NCBI RefSeq assembly: GCF_032930845.1
Contig: NZ_CP136758.1
Coordinates: 2,371,001-2,435,000 of the forward strand
Length of the DNA stretch: 64,000 nt
Source: Parvularcula sp. LCG005
GTDB taxonomy: Bacteria > Pseudomonadota > Alphaproteobacteria > Caulobacterales > Parvularculaceae
Direction of reading: 5' to 3'
How positions within the stretch are numbered: position 1 is the first letter of the stretch; each line of letters opens with the position of its first letter. Both the position numbers and the translations under genes were made by a program. Of this stretch, positions 18,050 through 26,594 are shown in pieces. Under the pieces are notes generated by a model that worked only from the letters and a program-made list of their open reading frames with translations, was not told the origin of the DNA and searched no databases.

Positions 18050-18178
18050 TAACGAGCCGCCCGTAAGAGGCGGCCGGGGATGAAACGGCCCTCGTAATTG
18101 AGACGCACCTATGGGCAGGTGTTGCCTCAACCGAAAATGAGACACCGCGCTTTTCAGGTGGGCGCGGTGTTTCTATCT
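18050..18178 (+). ncRNA. Candidate structured small RNA ending in a terminator hairpin
   Basis: Consecutive complementary arms can be read by eye. ACGAG (18052-18056) pairs with CTCGT (18091-18095) and encloses CCGCC/GGCGG (18057-18061 with 18069-18073) and CCG/CGG (18074-18076 with 18086-18088), a three-way junction. Next, TTGAG/CTCAA (18098-18102 with 18126-18130) encloses GCACCT/AGGTGT (18105-18110 with 18117-18122). Last is a nine-pair ACACCGCGC/GCGCGGTGT hairpin (18142-18150 with 18162-18170) followed by TTTCTATCT. A TTGTCA element at 18015-18020 could be a -35 box. I matched no known RNA family; the opposite strand is possible but has a poorer T-tract. Confidence 0.45.
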
Positions 18179-18212
18179 CGGATGGCCGTTTTACGTTACT
18201 TATAGTAGACCT

Positions 18213-18252
18213 CGACAGCGCGCTGGCCCCCCTCCGGCTGCGCTGTCGTTTT
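18213..18252 (+). terminator. Strong rho-independent terminator downstream of the RNA candidate
   Basis: CGACAGCGC (18213-18221) pairs perfectly with GCGCTGTCG (18240-18248). Five further pairs (GCTGG with CCGGC) extend the stem inside, and TTTT follows. Only the plus-strand reading has the T-run. It could end the EAL-gene or RNA transcript before it meets the convergent GIN-domain gene. Confidence 0.7.
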
Positions 18253-18287
18253 CCCCCAAAAGGGGGAGTTTCCTCCCCCCACTACCG

Positions 18288-19373
18288 TCAATCGTTGAAC
18301 GTCAGGTCGCCGATGCGGACATCGCCGTCGCCTTTGACGGATACGGTCCCCTCATAATCCTTGATATCGACATCGCCTGAACCGGCGACACGAATATCGG
18401 GATTGGTCGCGACGCCGCCAAAAGACACATCACCACCGCCATTGATTCGCACGCTGAAGTTTTCAGCACGACCATGTCCGATATCGACATCACCGCTGCC
18501 ATTGATGCGGATGCTGGCTGGGCCATTGACCTCATCTGCCTCGACATCGCCTGAACCGTTGATGCCAATCTCCAGGGCATTTGCAATCGTGCCCATGGAG
18601 ACATCACCTGAGCCTGAGATCCGCACATCGACAGAGCCGCCGATCGTTCCCGTTTCCACATCACCAGAGCCGGAGACATGCACGGAAAAATCACTGCTGA
18701 TGTCGCCAAGCTCGACATCGCCGGAACCGGAGATGCGGATGGCTGTCGATCCGGCATTGGCCGCCATCAGCGAACCAGACCCCGCAATGGACACACTCAG
18801 ATCGCCAGACACATCACCTGCTGTCAGTTCCCCCATACCGGCAATGCCAAAGGCTGCCGACTCGGTCCGCCCCAGCGTGCCATAGGCTTCATAAAGGCCG
18901 CCCATGGACACATCGCCCATATCATCGGTCGCGGTGATGATGAGCGCAGCCTCATCAATGGACAGATCGCCGCCCTCCGGCAGCCGGACCGTGATTGTCG
19001 GATAGTCGCTCAGAAACTCAGCGAATTTCTCCTGGGAGTCCTTGCTCGATGTCCAGTGCCAGCCCTTCTTCTGCCATGGGCTGCCTTTGCGATAGAGCTC
19101 TTTCACCGCTTTTCGATCGCCGGTCAGGCTGACCGTGCCATCGCGTTCGGTCAATTCAAGCGGACCGCCATCGGCTGCACCGGTCATGCTGACGGTCAGC
19201 ACATCGCCGCCCGTTTCCACAATCAGTGTGCCAACAAACCCTGCGAGACTGAACTCGTTCGCCCCGTCAAAGCGCTGTTCTGCCTGTTGCACTGGCGCCG
19301 CCGTCGCGGCGAGGCCCAACAGGGCAATCGCGGCCGAGCCCGCCAGAAGTGTATTGACTGAATTCCGGATCAT
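18288..19373 (-). CDS. Exported GIN-domain (DUF2807) beta-helix repeat protein
   Basis: The 361-residue protein begins with a signal peptide (MIRNSVNTLLAGSAAIALLG...AAP). The rest is dominated by a repeat of about 19-20 residues with the core SGSGDV / NGSGDV and a following G-x-I. There are at least eight copies, from about residue 205 to the end. This is the head GIN (putative auto-transporter adhesin, DUF2807) type of right-handed beta-helix, expected in the periplasm or on the cell surface. An insert (KELYRKGSPWQKKGWHW, about 90-110) interrupts the early part. No anchor or autotransporter barrel is present. Function is unknown; binding or structural roles are usual guesses. Confidence 0.8.
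   Translation of the reverse strand: MIRNSVNTLLAGSAAIALLGLAATAAPVQQAEQRFDGANEFSLAGFVGTLIVETGGDVLTVSMTGAADGGPLELTERDGTVSLTGDRKAVKELYRKGSPWQKKGWHWTSSKDSQEKFAEFLSDYPTITVRLPEGGDLSIDEAALIITATDDMGDVSMGGLYEAYGTLGRTESAAFGIAGMGELTAGDVSGDLSVSIAGSGSLMAANAGSTAIRISGSGDVELGDISSDFSVHVSGSGDVETGTIGGSVDVRISGSGDVSMGTIANALEIGINGSGDVEADEVNGPASIRINGSGDVDIGHGRAENFSVRINGGGDVSFGGVATNPDIRVAGSGDVDIKDYEGTVSVKGDGDVRIGDLTFND
18353..18780 (-). repeat. Tandem degenerate repeats encoding the GSGDV beta-helix
   Basis: On the plus strand the motif ACATCRCC followed by GARCC or GCCATT recurs every 55-60 bases, for example near 18370, 18430, 18488, 18545, 18600, 18660 and 18717. Each copy encodes one Gly-Ser-Gly-Asp-Val turn. 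Copies differ at third positions, so this is an old, diverged protein repeat rather than a recent DNA expansion. Confidence 0.75.
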
Positions 19374-19508
19374 GTCCGACTACCTTTCTTTATCGATATT
19401 CAATATATACTACACGTCGATGGCGTTTAAAGACCGGCAGGGCAAAATTTTGCAGCGGCTCAAGCTGACGCATTGCCCAAGCGGTCACCGGGGGGCAAAA
19501 GCGCAGGC

Positions 19509-20042
19509 ATGAACCGGTACCTCCTCCTCCTCCCGCTCGCTGTCTTTGTCGTGATCGGCTTTTTTGCCGTTCGTGGGCTGACACTGGACCAGTCCACCCA
19601 ACCCTCGACGCTGATCGACCGGGCAGCACCGGAATTTGCGCTCCTGCCTCTTCCCGGGCTTGGTGCCGGTCTCAGTTCCGACGACCTCACGGGGCAGATC
19701 AGTCTCGTCAATGTGTTCGGCTCCTGGTGCGTGATGTGTCACGTGGAGCACCCGTTCCTGATGGAGTTGCAGGCGCAGGGCGACATCGAGATCTACGGCA
19801 TCAACTGGATGGATACGCCGGAGCGCGGGGCCGCTTGGCTGGCCGAGCACGGCAATCCCTATGACAAGGTCGGCAATGACGAGACCAGCCGCACTGTCGT
19901 CAATTTTGGTGTGACCGGCGCGCCGGAAACTTTCCTTGTCGATCAGACCGGTATCATCCGCTTTCGCCATCAGGGTCCCCTGACGCGGGAAGTTTGGGAG
20001 CGGTCGGTGCGGCCGCTGATTGCCGAATTGCGCGCAAAATAG
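19509..20042 (+). CDS. DsbE/CcmG-like membrane-anchored thioredoxin
   Basis: This 177-residue protein has an N-terminal membrane anchor (MNRYLLLLPLAVFVVIGFFA) and a periplasmic thioredoxin domain. The active site is WCVMCHVEHP (CxxC), GAPETFLVD supplies the cis-proline, and GINWMDTPERGAAWL is typical of CcmG. DsbE reduces apocytochrome c before haem attachment. No ccm genes are nearby, so it could instead be a general thiol-disulfide protein. I begin at the ATG before NRYLLLL; twelve extra basic codons upstream are less likely. The gene is divergent from the GIN-domain gene across 135 bases that include an AT-rich ATATTCAATATATAC stretch, a likely promoter. Confidence 0.85.
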   Translation: MNRYLLLLPLAVFVVIGFFAVRGLTLDQSTQPSTLIDRAAPEFALLPLPGLGAGLSSDDLTGQISLVNVFGSWCVMCHVEHPFLMELQAQGDIEIYGINWMDTPERGAAWLAEHGNPYDKVGNDETSRTVVNFGVTGAPETFLVDQTGIIRFRHQGPLTREVWERSVRPLIAELRAK

Positions 20043-20175
20043 CGCGCCAAGCGCTGACAAACGTGCCAAGACCGCTTACCACATATTCACTGCGCAGTTG
20101 GTTCCGTCCAAGCGCCGTGTCCTATAAGAGACGTTGTGGGATTTGGGTTCGGGTAGAGTTTTGAGGGATAGACAC

Positions 20176-21429
20176 GTGAGCAAACGGTATCTTCTGGGTC
20201 TGGGCGCCCTCCTCTGCGCTGTGGCAGCGCCAATGACGGCAGCAGCCCAACAGGTGGGAGAACGCGTGGCCGCCGTGGTCAATGACGACCCGATCTCTAC
20301 GTTTGATATCGAGCAGCGCATGCGCTTGATGATTGCGACGCAAGGCCTGCAGGTGCCTGACGAAGCGCTGCCGCAGCTGCGTCGTCAGATCTTGCAGGAA
20401 CTGGTCGAAGAACAGCTGAAGCTGCAGGAAGCTGAGCGTTTTGACCTCGTCATTACCGATGATGAACTGCAGGAAGACCTGGCCCGTATCGCCGCGTCCG
20501 GCGGCGGATCAGTCGAGTCCCTGCAACAGGATCTTGCCCGTCAAGGCATCTCTATTTCCACGCTGCAGCAGAAACTGCGTGCTGAAATAGCCTGGGAGCG
20601 TCTGGTCCGCGGACGCTATGGCGCGCGCGTCAATGTCACCGATCAGGAGGTCGACGACACGCTGAACCAGCTGCGCACAGATGTGCAGCAGGACCAGTAC
20701 CTGATTTCCGAGATCTGCCTGCCCATGGAAACCCAGGAACAGGCCGATCAGATGTACACGATCGCCATGCAGATGATTGAACAGATGCGCCAGGGTGCGC
20801 CGTTCCGGGCCTTAGCCCAGCAATATTCGGCCTGCCCCTCCGCCGCGCGCGGTGGCGATCTGGGCTGGATGCTGTCCACCGACCTCGACCCTGAACTCTC
20901 AGACATTGTCACGCGTCTTGGCGTCGGGAATATTTCCCGTCCGATCGCCAATGACGGCATGCTGAAGATGCTGGCCGTGCGCCAGAAGCGCGATCCGGCT
21001 CAGCCTGGTGAGCCGGGCTATGAAGTCGCCTATGCCGGCGCCGATGCCTCGCTGGGCGAGGAAAAGGCCGCGGCCGCGTTCAAGAAGCTGGCATCCGCCA
21101 ACCCCTGCACCGGCAACGCGCTCAGCGCGGATGTGGGCGAGGGTGTCGGCGTCACGATCCTGCCCATGCTGCCCGAGAGCGCGTTCCAGACGGTGTTCCA
21201 CGATGTCCTTGCTGGGCTGAAGGTGGGACAGGTCTCAGAGGTCGTTGAAAGTGAAGGGGCCTATCACGCCGTGATGCTGTGCGAGAAAGATGAAGGCCTC
21301 GGCCTGCCGACCCGTCGCGCCGTTGAAAGCCAGCTGGAATCGGACGAGCTCGACCTCATCTCCCGCCGTTATCTGCGTGATGTTGAGCGCGACAGCGCTG
21401 TCGAAATCCGGATGTCGCAGGAAGGCTAA
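20176..21429 (+). CDS. surA: Periplasmic peptidyl-prolyl isomerase / chaperone SurA
   Basis: SurA escorts outer-membrane proteins across the periplasm to BamA. The GTG start is preferred because AGGGA lies eight bases upstream and it opens directly into a signal peptide (SKRYLLGLGALLCAVAAPMTA). The N-terminal chaperone domain contains VAAVVNDDPISTFDIEQRM and LRRQILQELVEEQLKL. One good parvulin domain follows (EICLPMETQEQ, AQQYSACPSAARGGDLGWM), then a more diverged second copy ending in EGAYHAVMLCEKDEG. The order surA-pdxA-rsmA is conserved in many alphaproteobacteria. Here lptD is not directly upstream; a DsbE-like gene takes that place. Confidence 0.9.
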   Translation: MSKRYLLGLGALLCAVAAPMTAAAQQVGERVAAVVNDDPISTFDIEQRMRLMIATQGLQVPDEALPQLRRQILQELVEEQLKLQEAERFDLVITDDELQEDLARIAASGGGSVESLQQDLARQGISISTLQQKLRAEIAWERLVRGRYGARVNVTDQEVDDTLNQLRTDVQQDQYLISEICLPMETQEQADQMYTIAMQMIEQMRQGAPFRALAQQYSACPSAARGGDLGWMLSTDLDPELSDIVTRLGVGNISRPIANDGMLKMLAVRQKRDPAQPGEPGYEVAYAGADASLGEEKAAAAFKKLASANPCTGNALSADVGEGVGVTILPMLPESAFQTVFHDVLAGLKVGQVSEVVESEGAYHAVMLCEKDEGLGLPTRRAVESQLESDELDLISRRYLRDVERDSAVEIRMSQEG

Positions 21430-21432
21430 GCC

Positions 21433-22512
21433 TTGTCACTATCCTCTCCCCTCGCCGTTTCCATGGGTGAGCCGGCGGGGATCGGCACGGAAATTCTGGC
21501 CATGGCCTATCGGCATTTTGCCGACATGCCCCATGGCAAGGTCCCTACCTTCTTCCTCGTCGATGATCCCTTCCGGGTCGAACGGCTCGTGCGCGGGCTT
21601 GGCCTTGACGTGCCGATCGCCACGATTGCCAGTCCGAGTGAGGCGACAGAGCAGTTCGGCCATGGCCTGCCCATCCTGCCCCTCCCCGACCTGCACCTCG
21701 ATGCGTTGCGCGCCGTCGTGCCCGGCAGCCCTACTCCCTCCACCGCCGGTGCCGTGACGGCCAGCATCGATATCGCCGTTACCGCCGCACTTAACGGCGA
21801 AGCATGCGGGGTCGTCACCCTGCCCATCCAGAAACAGGCGCTGCAGGATGCTGGCTTCGAATATCCAGGGCACACCGAATATCTGGGTCACCTGACCGAG
21901 ACCACCGAGCTTCCCCACGGGATGACCCGGGGACCGGTCATGATCCTGACCGCGGGGCCATTTCGCGTGGCCCCCGTCACGGTGCATCTGCCCCTCAAAG
22001 ACGTATCAGCGGCTCTGACACTCGAGCGGATCGTCAGTACAGGCATGGTTCTGGCCGAAGCACTTGTGCGCGATTACGGTGTCGACACCCCTCGCATTGC
22101 CGTGGCGGGTCTGAATCCCCATGCTGGTGAACAGGGCCATCTGGGCCGTGAGGAAATCGATGTGATCGTTCCCGCCATCAAGGCGCTGAGGGACAAGGGC
22201 ATCGATGCCATGGGACCGTTTCCGGCCGACACGATGTTTCATGAAGAAGCGCGGGCGCAGTACCATGCGGCTCTGACCATGTATCACGATCAGGGACTGG
22301 TCCCGATCAAGACCATCGCGTTTCATGCCGCGGTCAACACGACGCTGGGCCTGCCCATCGTTCGCAGTTCACCGGATCATGGGACAGCCCTTGATGTCGT
22401 CGGCAAGAAAATCGCGCGGCCGGACAGCCTGATCAACGCCATCTATTCGGCACACAGAATGGCAGCGGCACGGACAGTGTTCGATGCGGTTCAGGCGCCT
22501 GTCTCCTCATGA
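21433..22512 (+). CDS. pdxA: 4-hydroxythreonine-4-phosphate dehydrogenase
   Basis: PdxA oxidises 4-phosphohydroxy-L-threonine in pyridoxal-phosphate synthesis. The 359-residue protein has MGEPAGIGTEI at the N-terminus, EYPGHTEYLGH, NPHAGEQGHLGREE and MYHDQGLVPIKTIAF, with the metal-binding histidines, and a C-terminal SPDHGTALDVVGK. Translation probably begins at a TTG three bases after the surA stop; the first ATG is already inside the conserved GEPAG motif and would cut the first strand. It is coupled to surA upstream, and its stop overlaps the rsmA start by four bases. Confidence 0.95.
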   Translation: MSLSSPLAVSMGEPAGIGTEILAMAYRHFADMPHGKVPTFFLVDDPFRVERLVRGLGLDVPIATIASPSEATEQFGHGLPILPLPDLHLDALRAVVPGSPTPSTAGAVTASIDIAVTAALNGEACGVVTLPIQKQALQDAGFEYPGHTEYLGHLTETTELPHGMTRGPVMILTAGPFRVAPVTVHLPLKDVSAALTLERIVSTGMVLAEALVRDYGVDTPRIAVAGLNPHAGEQGHLGREEIDVIVPAIKALRDKGIDAMGPFPADTMFHEEARAQYHAALTMYHDQGLVPIKTIAFHAAVNTTLGLPIVRSSPDHGTALDVVGKKIARPDSLINAIYSAHRMAAARTVFDAVQAPVSS

Positions 22513-23351
22513 CGCCAACCCAATTACCGCCCCTGCGCGATGTAATCGCGGAACATGGCCTTGCCGCCAAAAAGGGGTTGGGCCAGCATTTCCTCCTCGA
22601 CTTGAACCTGACGCGGAAGATTGCCCGCCTTACAGGCGCCGCCAAGGGCGACCATATTTTGGAGATCGGGCCGGGCCCCGGGGGCCTCACCCGCGCGCTA
22701 TTGGAGACCGAAGCCGATCTGACAACGATCGAGCGGGACGCCCGTATTGCGCCCATTCTGGAAGATTTGGCCGCCGCCTATCCCGGTCAACTTTCCATGG
22801 TTGAGACTGATGCGCTGGCCTATGACGAGCAAAAGATTGTTGATCAGCGCACGACCTACATTGCCTCCAATCTGCCCTACAACATCTCCACGGAACTGCT
22901 GGTGAAATGGCTCACGGTAACCCCGCGCTGGTGGCAGCGCATGGTGCTGATGTTCCAGCGCGAAGTTGCCGACCGGATCCTGGCAGCGCCGGGGTCCAAG
23001 ACCTATGGCCGCCTATCCGTCATTGCGCAGGCCGCCAGCCGGCCTTCCCTTGGCTTCCACCTGCCGGCGCGCGCGTTTACGCCGCCCCCGAAAGTGGACA
23101 GCTCTGTCGTCGTCTTCGACACGCTGGAGGTCGACCCGATACGGATTGCAGCGCTTGAAAAAGTGACGGCAGCGGCATTCGGCCAGCGGCGCAAGATGAT
23201 CCGGGCGTCGCTGAAACCCCTGTTCGGAGAGGCGGTCCTGAAGGACGCCCTCGATCATATAGGGCTTGAAGAAACCCTGCGCGCTGAAACCTTGAGTGTG
23301 GATCAGTTTCTGCAGCTGGCGGATGCGCTGATGGCCGCTCGAAAGGCCTGA
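22509..23351 (+). CDS. rsmA: 16S rRNA dimethyladenosine transferase
   Basis: RsmA (KsgA) dimethylates two adjacent adenines near the 3' end of 16S rRNA during small-subunit maturation. The SAM-binding LEIGPGPGGLTRALLET and catalytic SNLPYNIST motifs are present, with KKGLGQHFLLDLNLTRKI at the start and FGQRRKMIRASLKPLF at the C-terminus. The length of 280 is typical. The ATGA overlap with pdxA suggests coupled translation in the surA-pdxA-rsmA operon. Confidence 0.96.
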   Translation: MTPTQLPPLRDVIAEHGLAAKKGLGQHFLLDLNLTRKIARLTGAAKGDHILEIGPGPGGLTRALLETEADLTTIERDARIAPILEDLAAAYPGQLSMVETDALAYDEQKIVDQRTTYIASNLPYNISTELLVKWLTVTPRWWQRMVLMFQREVADRILAAPGSKTYGRLSVIAQAASRPSLGFHLPARAFTPPPKVDSSVVVFDTLEVDPIRIAALEKVTAAAFGQRRKMIRASLKPLFGEAVLKDALDHIGLEETLRAETLSVDQFLQLADALMAARKA

Positions 23352-23353
23352 TT

Positions 23354-24127
23354 ATGTTGTCTTATCAACACGCCTATCATGCCGGCAATCCGGCCGACCT
23401 GCACAAGCATATCGTGCTGTGCGAACTTCTCCGCCTGCTGACCGAAAAAGACCGTGGTATCTCCTACATAGAGACCCATGCCGGGCGGGCGCTTTATGAT
23501 CTGACATCGGCCGAGGCGCAGAAGACGGGTGAAGCCACCGAGGGGATCAGGCGTCTGACAATGAAACCCGACACCCCCTATGCGCGGGCGCTAGCGGAAG
23601 TCCGGGCCATGCACGGCGACAGCGCCTATGCCGGGTCCCCCCTGCTCGCCTCGCAGCTTCTCCGATCCCAGGATCGAATCGTACTGATGGAACTGCACCC
23701 GGCGGAAAATGCGGCATTGAAAGAGAATATGCGCGGTGGCTGGGCAGAAATTCACAAGCGCGATGGTTACGAGGGCCTGATGGCCATCGCCCCGCCGAGC
23801 CCGCGCAAAGGACTTGTGCTGATTGACCCCGCCTATGAGGTCAAAACCGAATATGACGAGGTCGCCAATTTCATCCCGAAGCTGATGAAAAAATGGCCCG
23901 AAGCCAGCATCCTGCTTTGGTATCCAATACTTGCCGCGAGGAGGCATGACGCCATGGCCGACGCCCTGTCGTCACTGCCCCATATCCGGCACGAAGTTTC
24001 ATTCACGCTGAAAGGCGGCAAAGGCATGACGGGATCAGGCCTTATCCTGATCAATCCGCCATGGCAGAGCGAGGCGGCATTCGATGCAAGCCTTGCTCAA
24101 AGTGAGCATATTCTAGAAAAGTGTTAG
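23354..24127 (+). CDS. rlmJ: 23S rRNA (adenine-N6)-methyltransferase RlmJ
   Basis: RlmJ (formerly YhiR/ComJ) adds a methyl group to A2030 of 23S rRNA. The 257-residue protein has the family start LSYQHAYHAGNPADLHKH, then YIETHAGRALYDL and AYAGSPLLA. The catalytic (D/N)PPY-type motif reads LIDPAYEVKTEY, with Ala at the position usually held by Pro. MTGSGLILINPPW lies near the end. It follows rsmA by two bases, so a second rRNA methylase has joined that operon. Its stop codon shares bases with the stop of the convergent unknown gene. Confidence 0.9.
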   Translation: MLSYQHAYHAGNPADLHKHIVLCELLRLLTEKDRGISYIETHAGRALYDLTSAEAQKTGEATEGIRRLTMKPDTPYARALAEVRAMHGDSAYAGSPLLASQLLRSQDRIVLMELHPAENAALKENMRGGWAEIHKRDGYEGLMAIAPPSPRKGLVLIDPAYEVKTEYDEVANFIPKLMKKWPEASILLWYPILAARRHDAMADALSSLPHIRHEVSFTLKGGKGMTGSGLILINPPWQSEAAFDASLAQSEHILEKC

Positions 24128-24630
24128 GCTGGATCGTCGCCGTCGTAGCGGTAGCCTTTTTCGCCCGCGCCTGCACCATACCAAAGTTCGGAGGTGGGTC
24201 GCTCTATGCACGTAAAGGTTATACCGGTTGAGGAAGTATCGCCTTTGTTGCGTTTCTCCACTGACCAACCAACAATCTCTCCCATGAGATAGGATGTTTC
24301 GGTTTTAGCAGTGTGAAGAGCAACATACGCCCCAACCGCCATCGACCGCGCAACCTGGCTTTCTGCAACTTTCCAAACACCAGTCAAAAACTGGCCATCG
24401 GGCAGTCGCTCAATCGCTAACTCTGTAGGACAGATGAAATGATATCCGATCACAGGGCCAGTGGGCGCACTTCGACCCACAGATTTTGAACGACCCCGCA
24501 CATTCAAATTGTCTAGTCGCTCAACAAGGTCGCGATGCCCCATTCTGTCCGCATTTCGCCTCAGACTCGTACGCTCAGCTTTGGAAAGAGCGATCAATTT
24601 TTCGTCCGACCAGTCCATTTTGATAGTCAC
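24124..24630 (-). CDS. Hypothetical cytoplasmic protein
   Basis: This 168-residue protein has no signal peptide or membrane segment. An N-terminal helical, basic part (WSDEKLIALSKAERTSLRRNADRMG) leads into a compact domain with GYHFICPTE, GQFLTGVWKVAE, GAYVALHTAKTETSYLMGEI and a C-terminal EKGYRYDGDDP. I have seen similar GYHF/GAYVALH proteins as unannotated entries but know no function. Its base composition is lower in GC than its neighbours, which may point to acquisition. A second ATG (MDWSDEK) lies four codons on. It is one base away from the gatB start of the same strand, so it sits downstream of gatB only in reading order; its stop overlaps that of rlmJ. Confidence 0.55.
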   Translation of the reverse strand: MTIKMDWSDEKLIALSKAERTSLRRNADRMGHRDLVERLDNLNVRGRSKSVGRSAPTGPVIGYHFICPTELAIERLPDGQFLTGVWKVAESQVARSMAVGAYVALHTAKTETSYLMGEIVGWSVEKRNKGDTSSTGITFTCIERPTSELWYGAGAGEKGYRYDGDDPA

Positions 24631-24631
24631 T

Positions 24632-26131
24632 CTACTCCGTCACACCCAGCTTGGCGCGCAGGATTTCGTTGACCGCTTGCGGGTTGGCCTTGCCGCCGGT
24701 CTCCTTCATCACTTGGCCCACGAACCAGCCCATGGTCTTGGGCTTGTCCTTGACCTTGGCGACCTGATCCGGGTTCGCCGCAATGACCGCGTCCACGGCG
24801 GCTTCGATGGCGCCCGTGTCCGTGACCTGTTTCAGGCCGCGCTGTTCGACAATGTCGCCGGGCATGCCGCCTTCTTCGAGCATGATCTCGAACACCTGTT
24901 TGGCGATCTTGCCGGAGATGGTCTTGTCGGAAATGAGGTCAATGAGGCCGCCCAATTGCGCCGTGGTAATCGGCGATTCGGAAATCTCCAGCCCCTGCTT
25001 GTTCAGCACACCGAACAGCTCTGTCGTCAGCCAGTTCGACGCCAGTTTGCCATCACGTCCCTCAGCGACCGCTTCGAAAAATTCAGCCTTCTCGCGGTCC
25101 ATGGCCAGCACCGTCGCATCGTATATCGACAGGCCGTAATCCGAGATAAAACGGCGTTTCTTCTCGTCCGGCAGTTCCGGAAGCGATGCCTTGATATCGT
25201 CGATCATCGCGTCATCGAGGATCAGCGGCAGCAGATCCGGGTCCGGGAAATAGCGGTAGTCATGCGCGTCCTCTTTCGAGCGCATCATCCGCGTCTCACC
25301 GGTCTTCACGTCGAACAGCCGCGTTTCCTGGTCAATCTTGCCGCCGCCTTCAATCACCTGGATCTGGCGGCGCGCTTCATAGTCGATGACTTGGCGCACA
25401 TAGCGGATCGAGTTGACGTTCTTCGTTTCTGTCCGTGTACCTAGGAAACTGAAATCGCCACTCTCCCGGAATTTGTCATAGTTTCCGGCGCGGCAGACCG
25501 ATACGTTCACGTCCGCCCGCATGGAGCCCTGATCCATATTGCCGTCACAGGTGCCAAGATAGCGCACAATTGTCCGCAGCTTGGAGAAGTAGGCCGCGCC
25601 TTCTTCCGCCGAACGCATCTGCGGCTTTGAGACAATTTCCATCAGGGCAACGCCAGAGCGGTTGAGGTCCACATGGCTGTCGGAGTCCGACAGATCGTGG
25701 ATCGACTTGCCCGCATCCTGTTCAAGGTGCAGGCGTTCGATACCGACCTTGATCACTTCGCCGTCGTCGAGCTCGACCTCGATCTCGCCCTCGCCCACGA
25801 TAGGGTCCTTGAACTGCGAAATCTGATAGCCTTGCGGAAGATCAGGGTAGAAATAGTTCTTGCGGTCAAAACGCGACCATTTGTTGATCTTGGCGTTGAG
25901 GCCGAGACCCGTCCGCACCGCCTGCTCCACGCAATAGCGGTTGATGACGGGCAGCATGCCCGGCATGGCGGCGTCAACCAGGCTGACATTTTCGTTGGGC
26001 CCCGCGCCATAGGCGGCGGAAGCGCCGGAAAACAGTTTCGCCACGGAGGAAACCTGCGCGTGGACTTCCAGGCCGATAACGACCTCCCAGTCCCCGGTTT
26101 CGCCAGACAAGAGCTTCACAGGCTCACTCAT
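24632..26131 (-). CDS. gatB: Asp-tRNA(Asn)/Glu-tRNA(Gln) amidotransferase subunit B
   Basis: GatB binds the mischarged tRNA and, with GatA and GatC, converts Glu-tRNA(Gln) or Asp-tRNA(Asn) to the correct amide form. The 499-residue protein shows [39 protein letters not shown], the [13 protein letters not shown] motif and [11 protein letters not shown], followed by the C-terminal GatB/YqeY helical domain ending [18 protein letters not shown]. All three subunits are encoded here on one strand, but two glyoxalase-fold genes separate gatB from gatA. Confidence 0.97.
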   Translation of the reverse strand: MSEPVKLLSGETGDWEVVIGLEVHAQVSSVAKLFSGASAAYGAGPNENVSLVDAAMPGMLPVINRYCVEQAVRTGLGLNAKINKWSRFDRKNYFYPDLPQGYQISQFKDPIVGEGEIEVELDDGEVIKVGIERLHLEQDAGKSIHDLSDSDSHVDLNRSGVALMEIVSKPQMRSAEEGAAYFSKLRTIVRYLGTCDGNMDQGSMRADVNVSVCRAGNYDKFRESGDFSFLGTRTETKNVNSIRYVRQVIDYEARRQIQVIEGGGKIDQETRLFDVKTGETRMMRSKEDAHDYRYFPDPDLLPLILDDAMIDDIKASLPELPDEKKRRFISDYGLSIYDATVLAMDREKAEFFEAVAEGRDGKLASNWLTTELFGVLNKQGLEISESPITTAQLGGLIDLISDKTISGKIAKQVFEIMLEEGGMPGDIVEQRGLKQVTDTGAIEAAVDAVIAANPDQVAKVKDKPKTMGWFVGQVMKETGGKANPQAVNEILRAKLGVTE

Positions 26132-26153
26132 TCATCTTCTCCTTCACGGACGC

Positions 26154-26594
26154 TTACCAGCTTCCGGTATTCTCCATGGACGCCCAGGGCTCCTGCGGCG
26201 CGAGCGACACGCCGCGCTGCAACAGTTCAATCGAAATGCCATCCGGTGAACGGACAAAGGCCATATGGCCATCCCGAGGCGGACGATTGATCGTCACGCC
26301 CCCATCCATCAACCGTTGGCACACGGCATAAATATCATCGACGCGGTAGGCCAGATGGCCGAAATTACGTCCACCCTGATAGGTCTCGGGGTCCCAGTTA
26401 TAGGTCAGTTCGACCATGGGGGCCTTGTGCTCACGCGCACGCTCCGCGTCGTCGGGAGCGGCAAGGAAGACCAGGGTGAAGCGGCCATTCTCATTGTCCA
26501 TCCGGCTGATCTCTTCTAGACCCAGCTTGGCGCAGTAAAAATCAAGCGCGGCATCGAGATCCGCAACGCGAACCATCGTGTGCAGATATTCCAT
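26154..26594 (-). CDS. gloA: Lactoylglutathione lyase (glyoxalase I)
   Basis: This 146-residue protein matches glyoxalase I, which isomerises the methylglyoxal-glutathione adduct to lactoylglutathione. Metal-ligand positions are in YLHTMVRVADLD (His), MVELTYNWD (Glu), NFGHLAYRVDD (His) and GISIELLQRG (Glu). The ELTYNW motif is a strong GloA marker. It sits between gatB and a PhnB-like gene, whose stop shares one base with its start, so all belong to one transcript with the amidotransferase genes. No functional reason for that linkage is known to me. Confidence 0.88.
   Translation of the reverse strand: MEYLHTMVRVADLDAALDFYCAKLGLEEISRMDNENGRFTLVFLAAPDDAERAREHKAPMVELTYNWDPETYQGGRNFGHLAYRVDDIYAVCQRLMDGGVTINRPPRDGHMAFVRSPDGISIELLQRGVSLAPQEPWASMENTGSW

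Larger units (their letters stand above)
17840..18287. other. 448-base intergenic region with palindrome, structured RNA candidate and hairpins
   Basis: There is no protein-coding gene. A 13-base palindrome, CGATAATTTATCG, sits just after the EAL-domain gene (17844-17856), and a related TTATCGATGATTATC lies about 80 bases on; these could be regulator sites. The middle (18050-18178) is a run of nested hairpins described separately. A second strong terminator-like hairpin and a CCCCC-AAAA-GGGGG hairpin (18253-18266) lie before the convergent GIN-domain gene. Confidence 0.5.

Noticed and set aside
18050-18178. Identification of the hairpin cluster as SRP RNA, 6S RNA, tmRNA or a c-di-GMP riboswitch
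   Set aside because: The conserved SRP tetraloop region, the long 6S rod with central bubble, the tmRNA tRNA-like ends and the c-di-GMP-I core are all missing, so I left it unassigned.
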